A stretch of 64,000 bases of DNA, taken from NCBI GenBank assembly GCA_021404525.1, contig JAAWWE010000010.1, positions 53,245 through 117,244 of the forward strand, written 5' to 3'. The notes below the pieces were generated by a model. It did no database searches. It had not been told where the DNA came from and saw only the letters and a list, made by a program, of their open reading frames with translations. This document shows positions 1-7,709 of this stretch, piece by piece. How positions within the stretch are numbered: the stretch's first letter is position 1; the number at the start of each line of letters is the position of its first letter. A program made the translations under genes and the position numbers. Source of the DNA: Rhodobiaceae bacterium (GTDB lineage Bacteria > Pseudomonadota > Alphaproteobacteria > Parvibaculales > Parvibaculaceae).

Positions 1-1086
1 CAGGCTGCCAGTGAATTTGTGACACCGCTCTCCGTCTCCAGCCTTACAGAAGATGTGGTCTACCAGTCTCTTTTCGATCTCACCCAGGAAAGTGAGATGG
101 GCCATATTCAGCTCTCGAGGGATGCAGATCTTCTTGTGGTGGTGCCCGCCACTGCGGATCTAATGGCCAAGATGGCGGGCGGGCTGGCTAGCGACCTCGC
201 GACGACCGCGCTGCTAGCAACAGATAAACCAGTCCTCGTTGCACCTGCCATGAATGTGCGCATGTGGGAACATGCAGCAACACAACGCAACATCGCCACG
301 CTCCGGGGTGATGGCATTCACTTTGTCGGTCCAAACGACGGCGATATGGCGTGCGGTGAATTTGGCCCGGGCCGTATGGCGGAGCCAATGGAAATTGTTC
401 AGGCTATTGAAGAGCAGCTTGCAAACCCGGCTGATCGGCCGCTTTCAGGACGATCCGCGTTGGTCACGTCGGGTCCTACCCATGAGCCGATTGATCCGGT
501 GCGCTATATTGCGAACCGCTCCTCCGGCAAACAGGGTCATGCTATCGCCGCTGCGCTCGCACGGCTTGGGGCGGACACCACCCTTGTTGCCGGACCGACG
601 AGCCAGGCCGACCCTATTGGCGTGCATGTGAAACATGTGGAGACAGCCCGCGAGATGCTGGCCGCCTGCGAAGCCGCCCTGCCAGCAGATATTGCTGTCT
701 GCACAGCCGCCGTCGCAGATTGGCGGGTCGATCAAAGTGCCAATCAGAAGATGAAAAAGGATGGCAGCGGCACACCCCCTGCCCTCGCCCTGGTTGAAAA
801 CCCTGACATTCTGAAAACGATCTCCCAGCATGCGAGCCAGCGCCCTGGGCTCGTGATCGGCTTTGCAGCCGAAACAGAGAACGTTGTCGACTACGCCCAA
901 GCCAAACGGGCACGCAAAGGGTGTGACTGGATTGTCGCCAATGATGTGTCTCCTGGCACAGGGATTATGGGGGGCGACATGAACTCTGTTCACCTCATAA
1001 CCGCAGATGCCCATGAAGACTGGCCTTCAATGTCGAAGGCTGATGTTGCGCAGCGCCTGGCGCTTCGCGTTGCAGATCACTTTTAA
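1..1086 (+). CDS. coaBC: Bifunctional phosphopantothenoylcysteine decarboxylase / phosphopantothenate-cysteine ligase (5'-truncated by window edge)
   Basis: Catalyses two steps of coenzyme A synthesis: CTP-dependent coupling of cysteine to 4'-phosphopantothenate, then FMN-dependent decarboxylation. The reading frame is open from base 1 (first residues QAASEFVTPLS), so the GTG at 19 is an internal Val codon and roughly the first 50 residues lie outside the window. The CoaC half shows the active-site His in MGHIQLSRDAD, the PAMNVRMW motif and the Cys motif ACGEFGPGRM. The CoaB half begins near VTSGPTHEPIDPVRYIANRS. dut follows 9 bp downstream, a coaBC-dut pairing seen in many proteobacteria. 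Identification is firm. Confidence 0.95.
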   Translation, partial: QAASEFVTPLSVSSLTEDVVYQSLFDLTQESEMGHIQLSRDADLLVVVPATADLMAKMAGGLASDLATTALLATDKPVLVAPAMNVRMWEHAATQRNIATLRGDGIHFVGPNDGDMACGEFGPGRMAEPMEIVQAIEEQLANPADRPLSGRSALVTSGPTHEPIDPVRYIANRSSGKQGHAIAAALARLGADTTLVAGPTSQADPIGVHVKHVETAREMLAACEAALPADIAVCTAAVADWRVDQSANQKMKKDGSGTPPALALVENPDILKTISQHASQRPGLVIGFAAETENVVDYAQAKRARKGCDWIVANDVSPGTGIMGGDMNSVHLITADAHEDWPSMSKADVAQRLALRVADHF

Positions 1087-1095
1087 GGATTGAAA

Positions 1096-1566
1096 ATGAG
1101 TTTCTCGGAAGTTTCCGTTCCCGTTCAGCGCCTGCCTCATGGGCGTGACCTACCGCTCCCGCAATATGAGACGGATGGCGCCGCGGGTCTTGATCTGCAG
1201 GCTGCGATCCCCGAGGGCGAGGAACTGATACTGGCTCCTGGCGCACGCGATATGGTTCCGACCGGTCTCGCGATGGCCCTGCCTCACGGATATGAAGCGC
1301 AAATCCGACCACGCTCAGGCCTGGCTGCAAAGAACGGCGTCACAGCGCTCAATTCGCCGGGCACGATTGATTGCGATTATCGCGGTGAGGTGAAGGTCAT
1401 TCTGATCAATCACGGGGCCGACCCGCTGGTGATCACGCGAGGTATGCGCATTGCACAAATGATTATCGCGCCGGTAACCCGTGGCATTTTCGAAGAACAT
1501 GACAGCCTGCCGGAAACCGATCGCGGCGCCGGCGGCTTTGGCTCGACAGGCACCGGCGGCGCTTGA
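1096..1566 (+). CDS. dut: Deoxyuridine 5'-triphosphate nucleotidohydrolase
   Basis: Hydrolyses dUTP to dUMP and pyrophosphate, keeping uracil out of DNA and supplying dUMP for dTMP synthesis; the family is a cytosolic homotrimer. All five dUTPase motifs are visible: [37 protein letters not shown] and the C-terminal glycine-rich arm [11 protein letters not shown]. At 156 aa the length is normal. An in-frame TTG lies at 1090, but the ATG at 1096 is preferred because the AAGGA-type ribosome binding site at 1085-1089 sits at a proper distance from it. It lies 9 bp after coaBC and is probably co-transcribed. Confidence 0.96.
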   Translation: MSFSEVSVPVQRLPHGRDLPLPQYETDGAAGLDLQAAIPEGEELILAPGARDMVPTGLAMALPHGYEAQIRPRSGLAAKNGVTALNSPGTIDCDYRGEVKVILINHGADPLVITRGMRIAQMIIAPVTRGIFEEHDSLPETDRGAGGFGSTGTGGA

Positions 1567-1593
1567 GAGCCGCAAGAAGAAGGGCAGCAAACA

Positions 1594-2040
1594 GTGCGAC
1601 TATCGAAAAAAACACTCCTAGCTCTCGAAGCGGTTTTGGATGTTGCCGTTAATGCACGGCCCGATCCGGTTCAGTCGAAAGACATTACCCGGCGCCAAGG
1701 CATCCCGCAGCGCTATCTCGAACAGGTCATGCAGCAATTGGTACATGCCAACATTCTCAAAGGGGTGCGCGGACCGAAGGGTGGATATCGCCTTGCGCGC
1801 GAACGCAGACGCATCTCGATGGGTGACATTGTTCGGATCGTTGGCGCGATGGAGCTGGCAGACGAACCGCGCGATACACCATCCGTCTTGAGCGAAAAGG
1901 TCATCGGCCCCATATGGGACGAGATACAATCAGAGATGATGGAAAAACTCGATGCGGTGACGATTGAAGACCTTTGCCGAAGTGCGGCCACTGTTGGCGC
2001 CGATGGCGAAATCAAGAGCGACGCAGACTTTACGATTTAG
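1594..2040 (+). CDS. Rrf2-family transcriptional regulator (cysteine-metabolism type)
   Basis: A 148-aa winged-helix protein of the Rrf2 family. The N-terminal half shows the usual helix-turn-helix (SKDITRRQGIPQRYLEQVMQ) and wing (LKGVRGPKGGYRLAR). It starts with GTG, preceded by AAGAAGGG. Only one Cys is present (DLCRSA), so the three-Cys iron-sulfur site of IscR/NsrR is absent. It lies 47 bp upstream of cysK. In Firmicutes the Rrf2 member CymR acts with CysK to sense cysteine status; a comparable role here is inference from neighbourhood. A palindrome in the gap to cysK is a candidate target. Family call is firm, ligand unknown. Confidence 0.85.
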   Translation: MRLSKKTLLALEAVLDVAVNARPDPVQSKDITRRQGIPQRYLEQVMQQLVHANILKGVRGPKGGYRLARERRRISMGDIVRIVGAMELADEPRDTPSVLSEKVIGPIWDEIQSEMMEKLDAVTIEDLCRSAATVGADGEIKSDADFTI

Positions 2041-2051
2041 AACAACTCACG

Positions 2052-2068
2052 GAAGATGAGTGATCTTC
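2052..2068. promoter_or_regulatory. Perfect palindrome between the Rrf2 gene and cysK
   Basis: GAAGATGAGTGATCTTC: 6-bp arms, 5-bp spacer, no mismatch, in the 47-bp gap upstream of cysK and about 10 bp before its ribosome binding site (AGGGAG). It could be an operator for the adjacent Rrf2 protein, whose family binds palindromes of about this size, or a short RNA hairpin in the cysK leader. The sequence does not decide between them. Confidence 0.5.
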
Positions 2069-2087
2069 TCACACAGGGAGCAAGACT

Positions 2088-3050
2088 ATGAGCCAGGCAG
2101 ACAGCAAGCCAGGACGCGGCCGCATCTACGACAATATTACCGACACAATCGGCAACACGCCTTTGGTGCGGTTGAATAAGCTCGCCAAAGAACGAAACGT
2201 CAAAGCAGACATTCTTCTGAAGCTTGAGTTTTTCAATCCCCTGGCCAGCGTTAAAGATCGCATCGGTGTCGCCATGATTGAAGACCTGGAAAACCGAGGT
2301 CTTCTAACGCCTGAGACCATCATCGTTGAGCCTACGTCCGGGAATACGGGTATCGCTCTGGCATTTGTGTGCGCAGCAAAAGGCTACCGCCTGATCCTCT
2401 GCATGCCGGAGAGCATGTCGATTGAGCGACGGAAGATGCTGGCCCTTCTCGGCGCTGAGCTGGAGCTCACCCCAGCCGACAAAGGCATGAAAGGGGCCCT
2501 TGCCCGCGCGGAAGAATTGCTCAACGAGTATCCCAATTCGGTGATGCCTCAACAGTTTGACAACCCGGCAAACCCAGCCATTCACCAGCGCACCACCGCT
2601 GAAGAAATCTGGAACGATACAGATGGCGCAGTTGACGTCGTCATCTCCGGTGTTGGAACGGGCGGGACCTTTACCGGTGTTGGCGGGACACTCAAGGAAA
2701 AGAAGCCATCGTTCAAGATGATCGCAGTTGAGCCGGAAGACAGCCCCGTTCTATCGGGCGGCGCGCCAGGCGCTCATAAAATTCAGGGGATTGGCGCTGG
2801 CTTCGTGCCAGGCAATCTCGACAGCGGGCTCATCGACGATGTGGTTACCATCGGCAATGAAACGGCCTTTGAGATGGCCCGTCGTGTCGCGAAAGAAGAA
2901 GGGGTACCGGTCGGTATTTCATCGGGTGCCGCTATTGCAGCAGCGCTTGAAATCGGCAGTCGCGTCGACATGGAAGGCAAGACCATTGTCGTGATCATTC
3001 CGTCCTTTGCGGAACGCTATCTCTCGACAGCGCTCTTTGACGGACTCTAA
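2088..3050 (+). CDS. cysK: Cysteine synthase A (O-acetylserine sulfhydrylase)
   Basis: PLP enzyme joining O-acetylserine and sulfide to give cysteine and acetate. At 320 aa it has normal length. The PLP lysine lies in [11 protein letters not shown], the substrate loop is [12 protein letters not shown], the phosphate-binding loop is [10 protein letters not shown], and the C-terminal PLP serine is in ISSGAAIAA. The C-terminal LFDGL ends in a bulky hydrophobic residue. The ATG at 2088 follows GGGAG at good spacing. It sits directly behind an Rrf2 regulator and ends at a good stem-loop terminator, so Rrf2-cysK is probably the 3' end of the transcription unit that starts upstream of coaBC. Confidence 0.96.
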   Translation: MSQADSKPGRGRIYDNITDTIGNTPLVRLNKLAKERNVKADILLKLEFFNPLASVKDRIGVAMIEDLENRGLLTPETIIVEPTSGNTGIALAFVCAAKGYRLILCMPESMSIERRKMLALLGAELELTPADKGMKGALARAEELLNEYPNSVMPQQFDNPANPAIHQRTTAEEIWNDTDGAVDVVISGVGTGGTFTGVGGTLKEKKPSFKMIAVEPEDSPVLSGGAPGAHKIQGIGAGFVPGNLDSGLIDDVVTIGNETAFEMARRVAKEEGVPVGISSGAAIAAALEIGSRVDMEGKTIVVIIPSFAERYLSTALFDGL

Positions 3051-3076
3051 GTTCTTTCTAACAATCAGATGTGGAG

Positions 3077-3111
3077 ACCAGGTCTGGCGTCAGCCGGCCT
3101 GGTTTTCTTTT
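3077..3111 (+). terminator. Rho-independent terminator of cysK
   Basis: The stem ACCAGGTCTGGC (3077-3088) and GCCGGCCTGGT (3093-3103) closes a GTCA loop and is followed by TTTCTTTT. It overlaps the last codons of the convergent HxlR gene, so the two transcription units share this space. Confidence 0.75.
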
Positions 3112-3566
3112 GGCTCGCGAAAACCCTGCCCAACCTCAACGGCTATCTCTCTGGCATCCAACTCTTCGCCGCAATCGCCACAAACCATTTTCCCCTGAAC
3201 GATATTGCCGCACTTTTCATGGCGTCGAACAATAGGCGCGCCGCGTTCGTCGGCCATATGCTTGTCACCCCACTGCACAATTGACAGCACGACAGGGTAG
3301 AGATCGAAGCCACGCTCTGTGAGGCGGTACTCTTCGCGCACAGGCGCCTCGCCGTAGGGCACCTTCTTCAATACGCCTTCGTCGACAAGCTTCTTCAGTC
3401 GGTCTGCCAACACATGGCGGGTGATGCCGAGGCTCGCCTCAAAATGTTCAAACCTGCGAAGGCCGACAAAGCAGTCGCGCAGGATCATCAAGGTCCACCT
3501 GTCTCCAATCACAGACAGGGTCCGAGCCACTGAGCAAGGTTCGTCTTTCAGGTCGCGCCACCGCAT
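3090..3566 (-). CDS. HxlR-family winged-helix transcriptional regulator
   Basis: A 158-aa HxlR (MarR-like) repressor or activator. The family signature is clear: CSVARTLSVIGDRWTLMILR, then RFEHFEASLGITRHVLADRL and the wing GEAPVREEYRLTERG. The C-terminal tail carries C-x11-C-x2-C (KMVCGDCGEELD), a possible small zinc knuckle. An upstream in-frame GTG at 3590 exists, but the ATG at 3566 follows an AGGGA sequence at better distance. It is divergent from the SDR operon at 3691, and the 124-bp gap holds two similar palindromes. HxlR proteins usually sense electrophiles, aldehydes or quinones; the inducer here is unknown. Confidence 0.88.
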   Translation of the reverse strand: MRWRDLKDEPCSVARTLSVIGDRWTLMILRDCFVGLRRFEHFEASLGITRHVLADRLKKLVDEGVLKKVPYGEAPVREEYRLTERGFDLYPVVLSIVQWGDKHMADERGAPIVRRHEKCGNIVQGKMVCGDCGEELDAREIAVEVGQGFREPKENQAG

Positions 3567-3603
3567 AGGTCTGATCCCTTTTTGATTCACTCAAGAAACT
3601 AGC

Positions 3604-3635
3604 TTGACAAGTTCTGAATTGGAACCCACTTTACA
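3604..3635 (+). promoter_or_regulatory. Candidate promoter of the SDR-ECH-isomerase operon
   Basis: A consensus -35 box TTGACA lies at 3604-3609. A weak -10 (TTTACA, 3630-3635) follows at 20 bp, which is longer than ideal. The first operator-like palindrome lies between the two boxes, where a bound repressor would block RNA polymerase. Confidence 0.45.
3609..3627. promoter_or_regulatory. Operator-like palindrome 1 (HxlR candidate site)
   Basis: AAGTTCTGAATTGGAACCC: half-sites AAGTTC and GAACCC with a 7-bp spacer. The architecture is the same as the better copy 12 bp downstream, and it overlaps the candidate promoter. Confidence 0.55.
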
Positions 3636-3639
3636 TGCC

Positions 3640-3658
3640 AAGTTCTAAAAAGGAACTT
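3640..3658. promoter_or_regulatory. Operator-like palindrome 2 (HxlR candidate site)
   Basis: AAGTTCTAAAAAGGAACTT: perfect 6-bp half-sites with a 7-bp A-rich spacer. It lies 31 bp from copy 1 (start to start, about three helical turns), so both would face the same side of the DNA. It is 32 bp upstream of the SDR start codon. Confidence 0.6.
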
Positions 3659-3690
3659 AATTGGATGATCGAAACGGTGGGAGACAAAAA

Positions 3691-4419
3691 ATGGCTGAAA
3701 AGAAAGCAATTCTGGTCATTGGGGCTGGTGATGCGACGGGTGGCGCCATTGCCAAACGTTTTGCTCAGGAAGGATTTGAAGCCTGTGTCGTCCGCCGAAA
3801 TGGAGACCAGCTGGCCCCATTGGTAGACGAAATCACAGCCGAAGGGGGGACAGCGCACGCCTTCGGTGTGGATGCGCGCAAAGAAGATCAGATGATCGAG
3901 CTCGTTGAGAAAATCGAGACCGACATCGCGCCCATCGAAGTGGCGGTCTTTAACATCGGCGCCAATGTGAACTTTCCGATTACAGAAACAACGTCGCGGG
4001 TCTATTTCAAAGTCTGGGAAATGGCCTGCTTCTCCGGCTTCCTGATGGGTCGCGAAGTCGCCAAGAAGATGCTGCCACGTGAGCGCGGCACCATGCTTTT
4101 CACCGGCGCCACTGCGAGCGTCCGCGGCGGCTCCGGATTCTCAGCCTTTGCCGGTGCCAAACATGCACTTCGCGCCCTTGCCCAAAGTCTTGCGCGAGAG
4201 CTCGGCCCCAAGGGCATTCATGTGGCCCACCCGATCCTGGATGGGGCCATCGACACCCAATGGATCGCCGAGAACTTCCCAGAGCGTTACGCGCTGAAAG
4301 ATCAGGACGGCATTCTAAAGCCCGATCACATCGCTGACGCCTATTGGAACATTCATTGCCAACCCAGAGATGTGTGGACCCATGAAATGGACCTGCGGCC
4401 CTGGATGGAAACTTTTTAA
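3691..4419 (+). CDS. SDR-family protein with Phe in place of the catalytic Tyr
   Basis: A 242-aa Rossmann-fold short-chain dehydrogenase/reductase. The nucleotide-binding region is VIGAGDATGGAIAKRF (residues 9-24). The classical YxxxK is replaced by F153-x3-K157 (SAFAGAKHALRALAQSLARE). A group of SDR proteins with this F..K pattern exists, so it is probably a subfamily trait, not damage, but ordinary SDR chemistry should not be assumed. The ATG at 3691 is chosen over the TTG at 3661 because GGGAGAC precedes it. First gene of a tight three-gene operon (17-bp gap to the next) opposite HxlR. Confidence 0.82.
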   Translation: MAEKKAILVIGAGDATGGAIAKRFAQEGFEACVVRRNGDQLAPLVDEITAEGGTAHAFGVDARKEDQMIELVEKIETDIAPIEVAVFNIGANVNFPITETTSRVYFKVWEMACFSGFLMGREVAKKMLPRERGTMLFTGATASVRGGSGFSAFAGAKHALRALAQSLARELGPKGIHVAHPILDGAIDTQWIAENFPERYALKDQDGILKPDHIADAYWNIHCQPRDVWTHEMDLRPWMETF

Positions 4420-4436
4420 CCTCTAAGGAACAACCG

Positions 4437-5237
4437 ATGACCGGATCAGAGATAACAGGGACTGAGAAAATCAGTTTCGACATACGCGGCCAGGTGGCTC
4501 TTATTGGGATCAACCGGCCCGACAAGATGAACGCGTTTGACGCCGACATGCTGGCAGGGATCGGTCGCGCCTACATGCATCTGCACAGACATGACGATCT
4601 GCGTGCCGGCGTTGTTTTTGGACACGGCAAGGCCTTCACCGCAGGGTTGGATCTCATGTCGGTTGCGGGCTCACTGTCAGAAGAAGGCCGAGAACGCCCG
4701 GAAGACCAGCTGGACCCGTATGGTCTGGAAACCGAGCCCTGCTCTAAACCGGTTGTGATGGCGGCACACGGACGTTGCTACACACTGGGAATCGAACTTG
4801 CCCTTGCGTCTGACATCTGTGTCGCAGCAGAAGGTACGGTCTTTGCCCAGCTTGAAGTTGCGCGCGGTATCTTCCCTTTCGCTGGCGCAAGCTGGCGGTT
4901 TGCAGAACAATGTGGCTGGGGCAATGCGATGCGCTATGTTCTAACCGCTGATCAGTTTGATGCTCTCGAAGCGCACAGGATTGGGCTGGTACAGGAAGTC
5001 GTCGCACCCGATCAGGTGCTGGACCGGGCAATTGAGATTGCCACACGAATTGCTGCGATGGCACCGCTTGGTGTCCGCACCACGTTAGCACATGCTCGCA
5101 AAGCAGCGACCGACGGTGAAGCCGCGGCCTATGCTGATGTGGCTCCACAACGCGTGAAGGCATTTGCAAGTGAGGATGTTAAAGAAGGCATCACCGCGAT
5201 GATGGAACGGCGAGAGCCTGAGTTTCAGGGACGGTAA
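4437..5237 (+). CDS. Enoyl-CoA hydratase/isomerase family protein (crotonase fold)
   Basis: A 266-aa crotonase superfamily member acting on an acyl-CoA thioester. It shows the N-terminal NRPDKMNAFDADM region, the oxyanion-hole segment KAFTAGLDLMS and the second signature GRCYTLGIELALASDIC. The first catalytic Glu position appears as QLEVARGIFPFAG. The second usual Glu is not evident in the following GASWRFAEQCGW, so hydratase activity is not certain and an isomerase or other crotonase reaction is possible. Gaps of 17 bp before and 16 bp after indicate co-transcription with the SDR and the DsbA-like isomerase under HxlR. Substrate unknown. Confidence 0.85.
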   Translation: MTGSEITGTEKISFDIRGQVALIGINRPDKMNAFDADMLAGIGRAYMHLHRHDDLRAGVVFGHGKAFTAGLDLMSVAGSLSEEGRERPEDQLDPYGLETEPCSKPVVMAAHGRCYTLGIELALASDICVAAEGTVFAQLEVARGIFPFAGASWRFAEQCGWGNAMRYVLTADQFDALEAHRIGLVQEVVAPDQVLDRAIEIATRIAAMAPLGVRTTLAHARKAATDGEAAAYADVAPQRVKAFASEDVKEGITAMMERREPEFQGR

Positions 5238-5253
5238 TAGAGAGGGGAAGAAA

Positions 5254-5859
5254 ATGGGAAAGACAGTCGACTTTATTTTCGATTTCGGGAGTCCGAACGG
5301 ATATCTGAGCCACAAGCTGGTGCCAGAGATTGAAGCGCGGACAGGTGCCACGTTCAATTACATTCCAGCGCTGCTGGGCGGCATTCACAAGATCACCAAC
5401 AACCAACCACCGATGATTGCGTTTGGGGGTGTGAAGGGAAAACTTGAGTATGAACAGCTTGAAACGCAACGCTTCATCAAGAAGCACAAGCTCGACAAAT
5501 TCAAATTCAATCCACACTTTCCAGTCATCACACTGCTGATCATGCGGGGGCTGATCGCGGCCGAGATGGATGGCGACAAAATGAAATATATCGACGTGGT
5601 GGCCAACGCCATGTGGGAAGACGAGCAAAAAATGGATGACCCGGAAGTGGTCGCCAAAGTGCTCGCTGCCGGTGGCCTCGACGCAGAGCGGTTGCTTGCA
5701 CGGACCCAGGAGCAAGACGTCAAACAAAAGCTCATTGAGAATACAGAAGCAGCAGCGAACCGCGGCGTCTTCGGCATCCCGTTTTTCTTCGTCGGCGATG
5801 AAGGATTTTTTGGTAAGGACCGGCTTGACCAAGTGGAAGAAATGCTGATGGAGGGTTGA
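5254..5859 (+). CDS. 2-hydroxychromene-2-carboxylate isomerase-like DsbA/GST-kappa family protein
   Basis: A 201-aa thioredoxin-fold protein of the DsbA/GST-kappa branch. It begins VDFIFDFGSPNGYLSHKLVP, where a Ser-Pro replaces the CxxC of oxidoreductases, as in glutathione-dependent NahD-type isomerases. The C-terminal ANRGVFGIPFFFVGDEGFFGKDRLD is the cis-Pro and C-terminal region of this family. Close relatives act in naphthalene breakdown, but many homologues have unknown substrates and no aromatic ring-cleavage genes are seen here. The start ATG follows AGAGGGGAAG. Last gene of the HxlR-linked operon, ending at a strong terminator. Confidence 0.85.
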   Translation: MGKTVDFIFDFGSPNGYLSHKLVPEIEARTGATFNYIPALLGGIHKITNNQPPMIAFGGVKGKLEYEQLETQRFIKKHKLDKFKFNPHFPVITLLIMRGLIAAEMDGDKMKYIDVVANAMWEDEQKMDDPEVVAKVLAAGGLDAERLLARTQEQDVKQKLIENTEAAANRGVFGIPFFFVGDEGFFGKDRLDQVEEMLMEG

Positions 5860-5893
5860 TAGCCCTCGGTCATTGACCGGAACGAATGGGTGC

Positions 5894-5926
5894 GGGCGGT
5901 TCAATGGAACTGCCCGTTTCTCATTT
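5894..5926 (+). terminator. Rho-independent terminator of the HxlR-linked operon
   Basis: The stem GGGCGGTTC / GAACTGCCC (9 bp, one G-U) around an AATG loop is followed by GTTTCTCATTTT. It lies 35 bp after the isomerase stop and separates the operon from the thioesterase gene. Confidence 0.75.
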
Positions 5927-6014
5927 TGGTCCCTAAAGAAGCGGCTGGCTGGACTGGTTTCAGTCACCTCCCTGTCCTATGTACACACTGGCTCGCGTAA
6001 AAAGGAATGACCCC

Positions 6015-6818
6015 ATGAATGCTCCAACAAGTTCCGCTGTCTTCACGCCAGAGAACGGCAAGTGGCATCCCGCCCCCCAAAGCATGGGACCGTTCGGGGG
6101 CATGCATGGCGGTGCGGTTTCGGGTCTCCTGACCGGTGAGCTCGAAACACTCGCGCGCAAGGCGGGCCATGGTCCGGCGATTTCGGCGACGGCTTACTTG
6201 GTGCGGCCGGCGCCCGCGACGCTGGTTGAAACACGCCCGACAGCGGTTCGCGAAGGGGGCCGCGTTGCCGTCTACGAAAACGAACTTTGGGCGAACGATA
6301 AACTGCAGGCGAAAGCCTCCATGTGTTTCCTGAAAGGTGTGCCGGACGGCTCAGAGATCACGGGCATGCCAGCTGCGATCCAGGGAAGCGTTCCGAGCGA
6401 GCCGATGCTTGATCCTGCAGATGTCCCCAAGTGGCGATTCCCCCGTCAGCCCATGGCAGAGTCTTTTTTAAATGCCGTAGACATTCGTGAAGACAAAGAA
6501 GGCACCATCTGGATTCGTGCGACACGGCCTCTCTTCGATGAAGCCACACCGTTTGCGTCCACCATCAGTTTTGCCGACTTTTCGACGCTCTTTACTGTCG
6601 TTGCCACGGGCGACCGACCAAATGCAGGCGGCTGGCCCAATGCAGATCTTTCCATGCACCTCTCGCGGCTACCGGTCGGCCCGTGGGTCGGCATCAAAAC
6701 ACGCTCAGACTGGTTTGCTGATGGGCGCGGGGTTACTGAGTCTGAGATCCATGACGTTTATGGTCGAATTGGGCGCTCGACCCAGGCGGTTGTCCTTGCC
6801 CCCGCGCCTAAGGCTTAA
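6015..6818 (+). CDS. Thioesterase-fold family protein (acyl-CoA thioesterase-like, double hotdog)
   Basis: A 267-aa protein resembling TesB-type double-hotdog thioesterases. It has an N-terminal hotdog with GPFGGMHGGAVSGLL on the central helix and strands ATAYLVRPAPATLVETRP, then a second domain with TISFADFSTLFTVV and SMHLSRLPVGPWVGIKT. This group often includes proteins of unknown substrate. The ATG at 6015 is preferred over the one at 5979 because AAGGA lies 9 bp before it. It stands alone between two terminator-like structures, and 68 bp separate it from the MoeB-like gene. Family assignment is reasonable; substrate unknown. Confidence 0.75.
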   Translation: MNAPTSSAVFTPENGKWHPAPQSMGPFGGMHGGAVSGLLTGELETLARKAGHGPAISATAYLVRPAPATLVETRPTAVREGGRVAVYENELWANDKLQAKASMCFLKGVPDGSEITGMPAAIQGSVPSEPMLDPADVPKWRFPRQPMAESFLNAVDIREDKEGTIWIRATRPLFDEATPFASTISFADFSTLFTVVATGDRPNAGGWPNADLSMHLSRLPVGPWVGIKTRSDWFADGRGVTESEIHDVYGRIGRSTQAVVLAPAPKA

Positions 6819-6886
6819 GGCTTCTGCGATTGACATTTCATGCTGTTCGTGGCGGATAGAAACACGCCCGATCACCGGAGAGATAG

Positions 6887-7693
6887 ATGGCCTTCAATGA
6901 TGAACAGCTGGAGCGTTACGCGCGGCACATTGTGCTGAAGGAAATTGGCGGGCCCGGTCAACAAAAGCTGATGCAATCAAAAGTGCTTGTTGTCGGCGCT
7001 GGCGGTCTTGGCTCCCCTCTCTTGCTGTATCTTGCAGCCGCGGGTGTCGGCACGATCGGTATTGTCGATGATGATCACGTGTCCCTCTCCAATCTGCAGC
7101 GGCAGGTTGTGCATGGCACACAAGATGTGGGGCGCGCGAAAGTTGAGAGTGCGGCGGATGCCATTGCACGCATCAACCCGGATGTCTCCGTCATCACCCA
7201 CGAAGCGCGCCTCAATGCCACCAACGCGACAACGCTCATTGGTCAATATGATCTTGTTGCGGATGGCTGCGACAATTTCCAGACGCGGTTTCTCGTCAAT
7301 GATGCTTGCTACTTTGCGCGGGTTCCCCTGGTATCAGCGGCGGTCGGACGTTTTGATGGGCAGATCAGCACCTATAAAGGATATGAAACTGACACTGATG
7401 GTGTGCCGCTTCCCACCTATCGCGACTTTGTGCCCTCAGCACCTGCGGACGGGTCGGTGGCAACCTGCGAAGAAGCTGGTGTCCTCGGCGCCCTCACCGG
7501 TGTCATGGGATCGATGCAAGCGCTTGAGGTGATCAAGGAGCTGACTGGCACAGGCACCGGTCTCGCCGGTAAGCTTCTGATCTACGACGCGCTGGATGCG
7601 CGGGTCCGCACGATCACTCTGCGCCATGATCCTGCCAACCCACTCACTGGGGACAATCCGATGATCAAAGATTTATCGGCACACGCGGGCTAG
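6887..7693 (+). CDS. moeB: MoeB/ThiF-family adenylyltransferase lacking the zinc cysteines
   Basis: E1-like enzyme that adenylates the C-terminal glycine of a ubiquitin-like sulfur carrier (MoaD or ThiS). 268 aa. The ATP loop GAGGLGSPLLLYLAAAGVG and the Asp/Arg signature DDDHVSLSNLQRQ are present, as is the Cys in SVATCEEAGVLGALTG. The two CxxC zinc pairs of E. coli MoeB are both gone: the first position reads PTYRDF and the C-terminal one DPANPLTG. Joint loss of both pairs suggests a zinc-free variant, not decay. No moaD, moaE or thiS is nearby, so MoeB versus ThiF function is not settled. Confidence 0.85.
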   Translation: MAFNDEQLERYARHIVLKEIGGPGQQKLMQSKVLVVGAGGLGSPLLLYLAAAGVGTIGIVDDDHVSLSNLQRQVVHGTQDVGRAKVESAADAIARINPDVSVITHEARLNATNATTLIGQYDLVADGCDNFQTRFLVNDACYFARVPLVSAAVGRFDGQISTYKGYETDTDGVPLPTYRDFVPSAPADGSVATCEEAGVLGALTGVMGSMQALEVIKELTGTGTGLAGKLLIYDALDARVRTITLRHDPANPLTGDNPMIKDLSAHAG

Positions 7694-7709
7694 CCCGCAT
7701 TTTCTTGTC

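Noticed and set aside
3642..3650. TTCTAAA as an Irr-box half-site upstream of the SDR gene.
   Set aside because: It belongs to a better symmetric palindrome (AAGTTC-N7-GAACTT), and the other half of an Irr box is missing.
5191..5967. A 258-codon minus-strand frame opposite the DsbA-like isomerase.
   Set aside because: The isomerase has clear family motifs and a good ribosome binding site; the antisense frame has neither.
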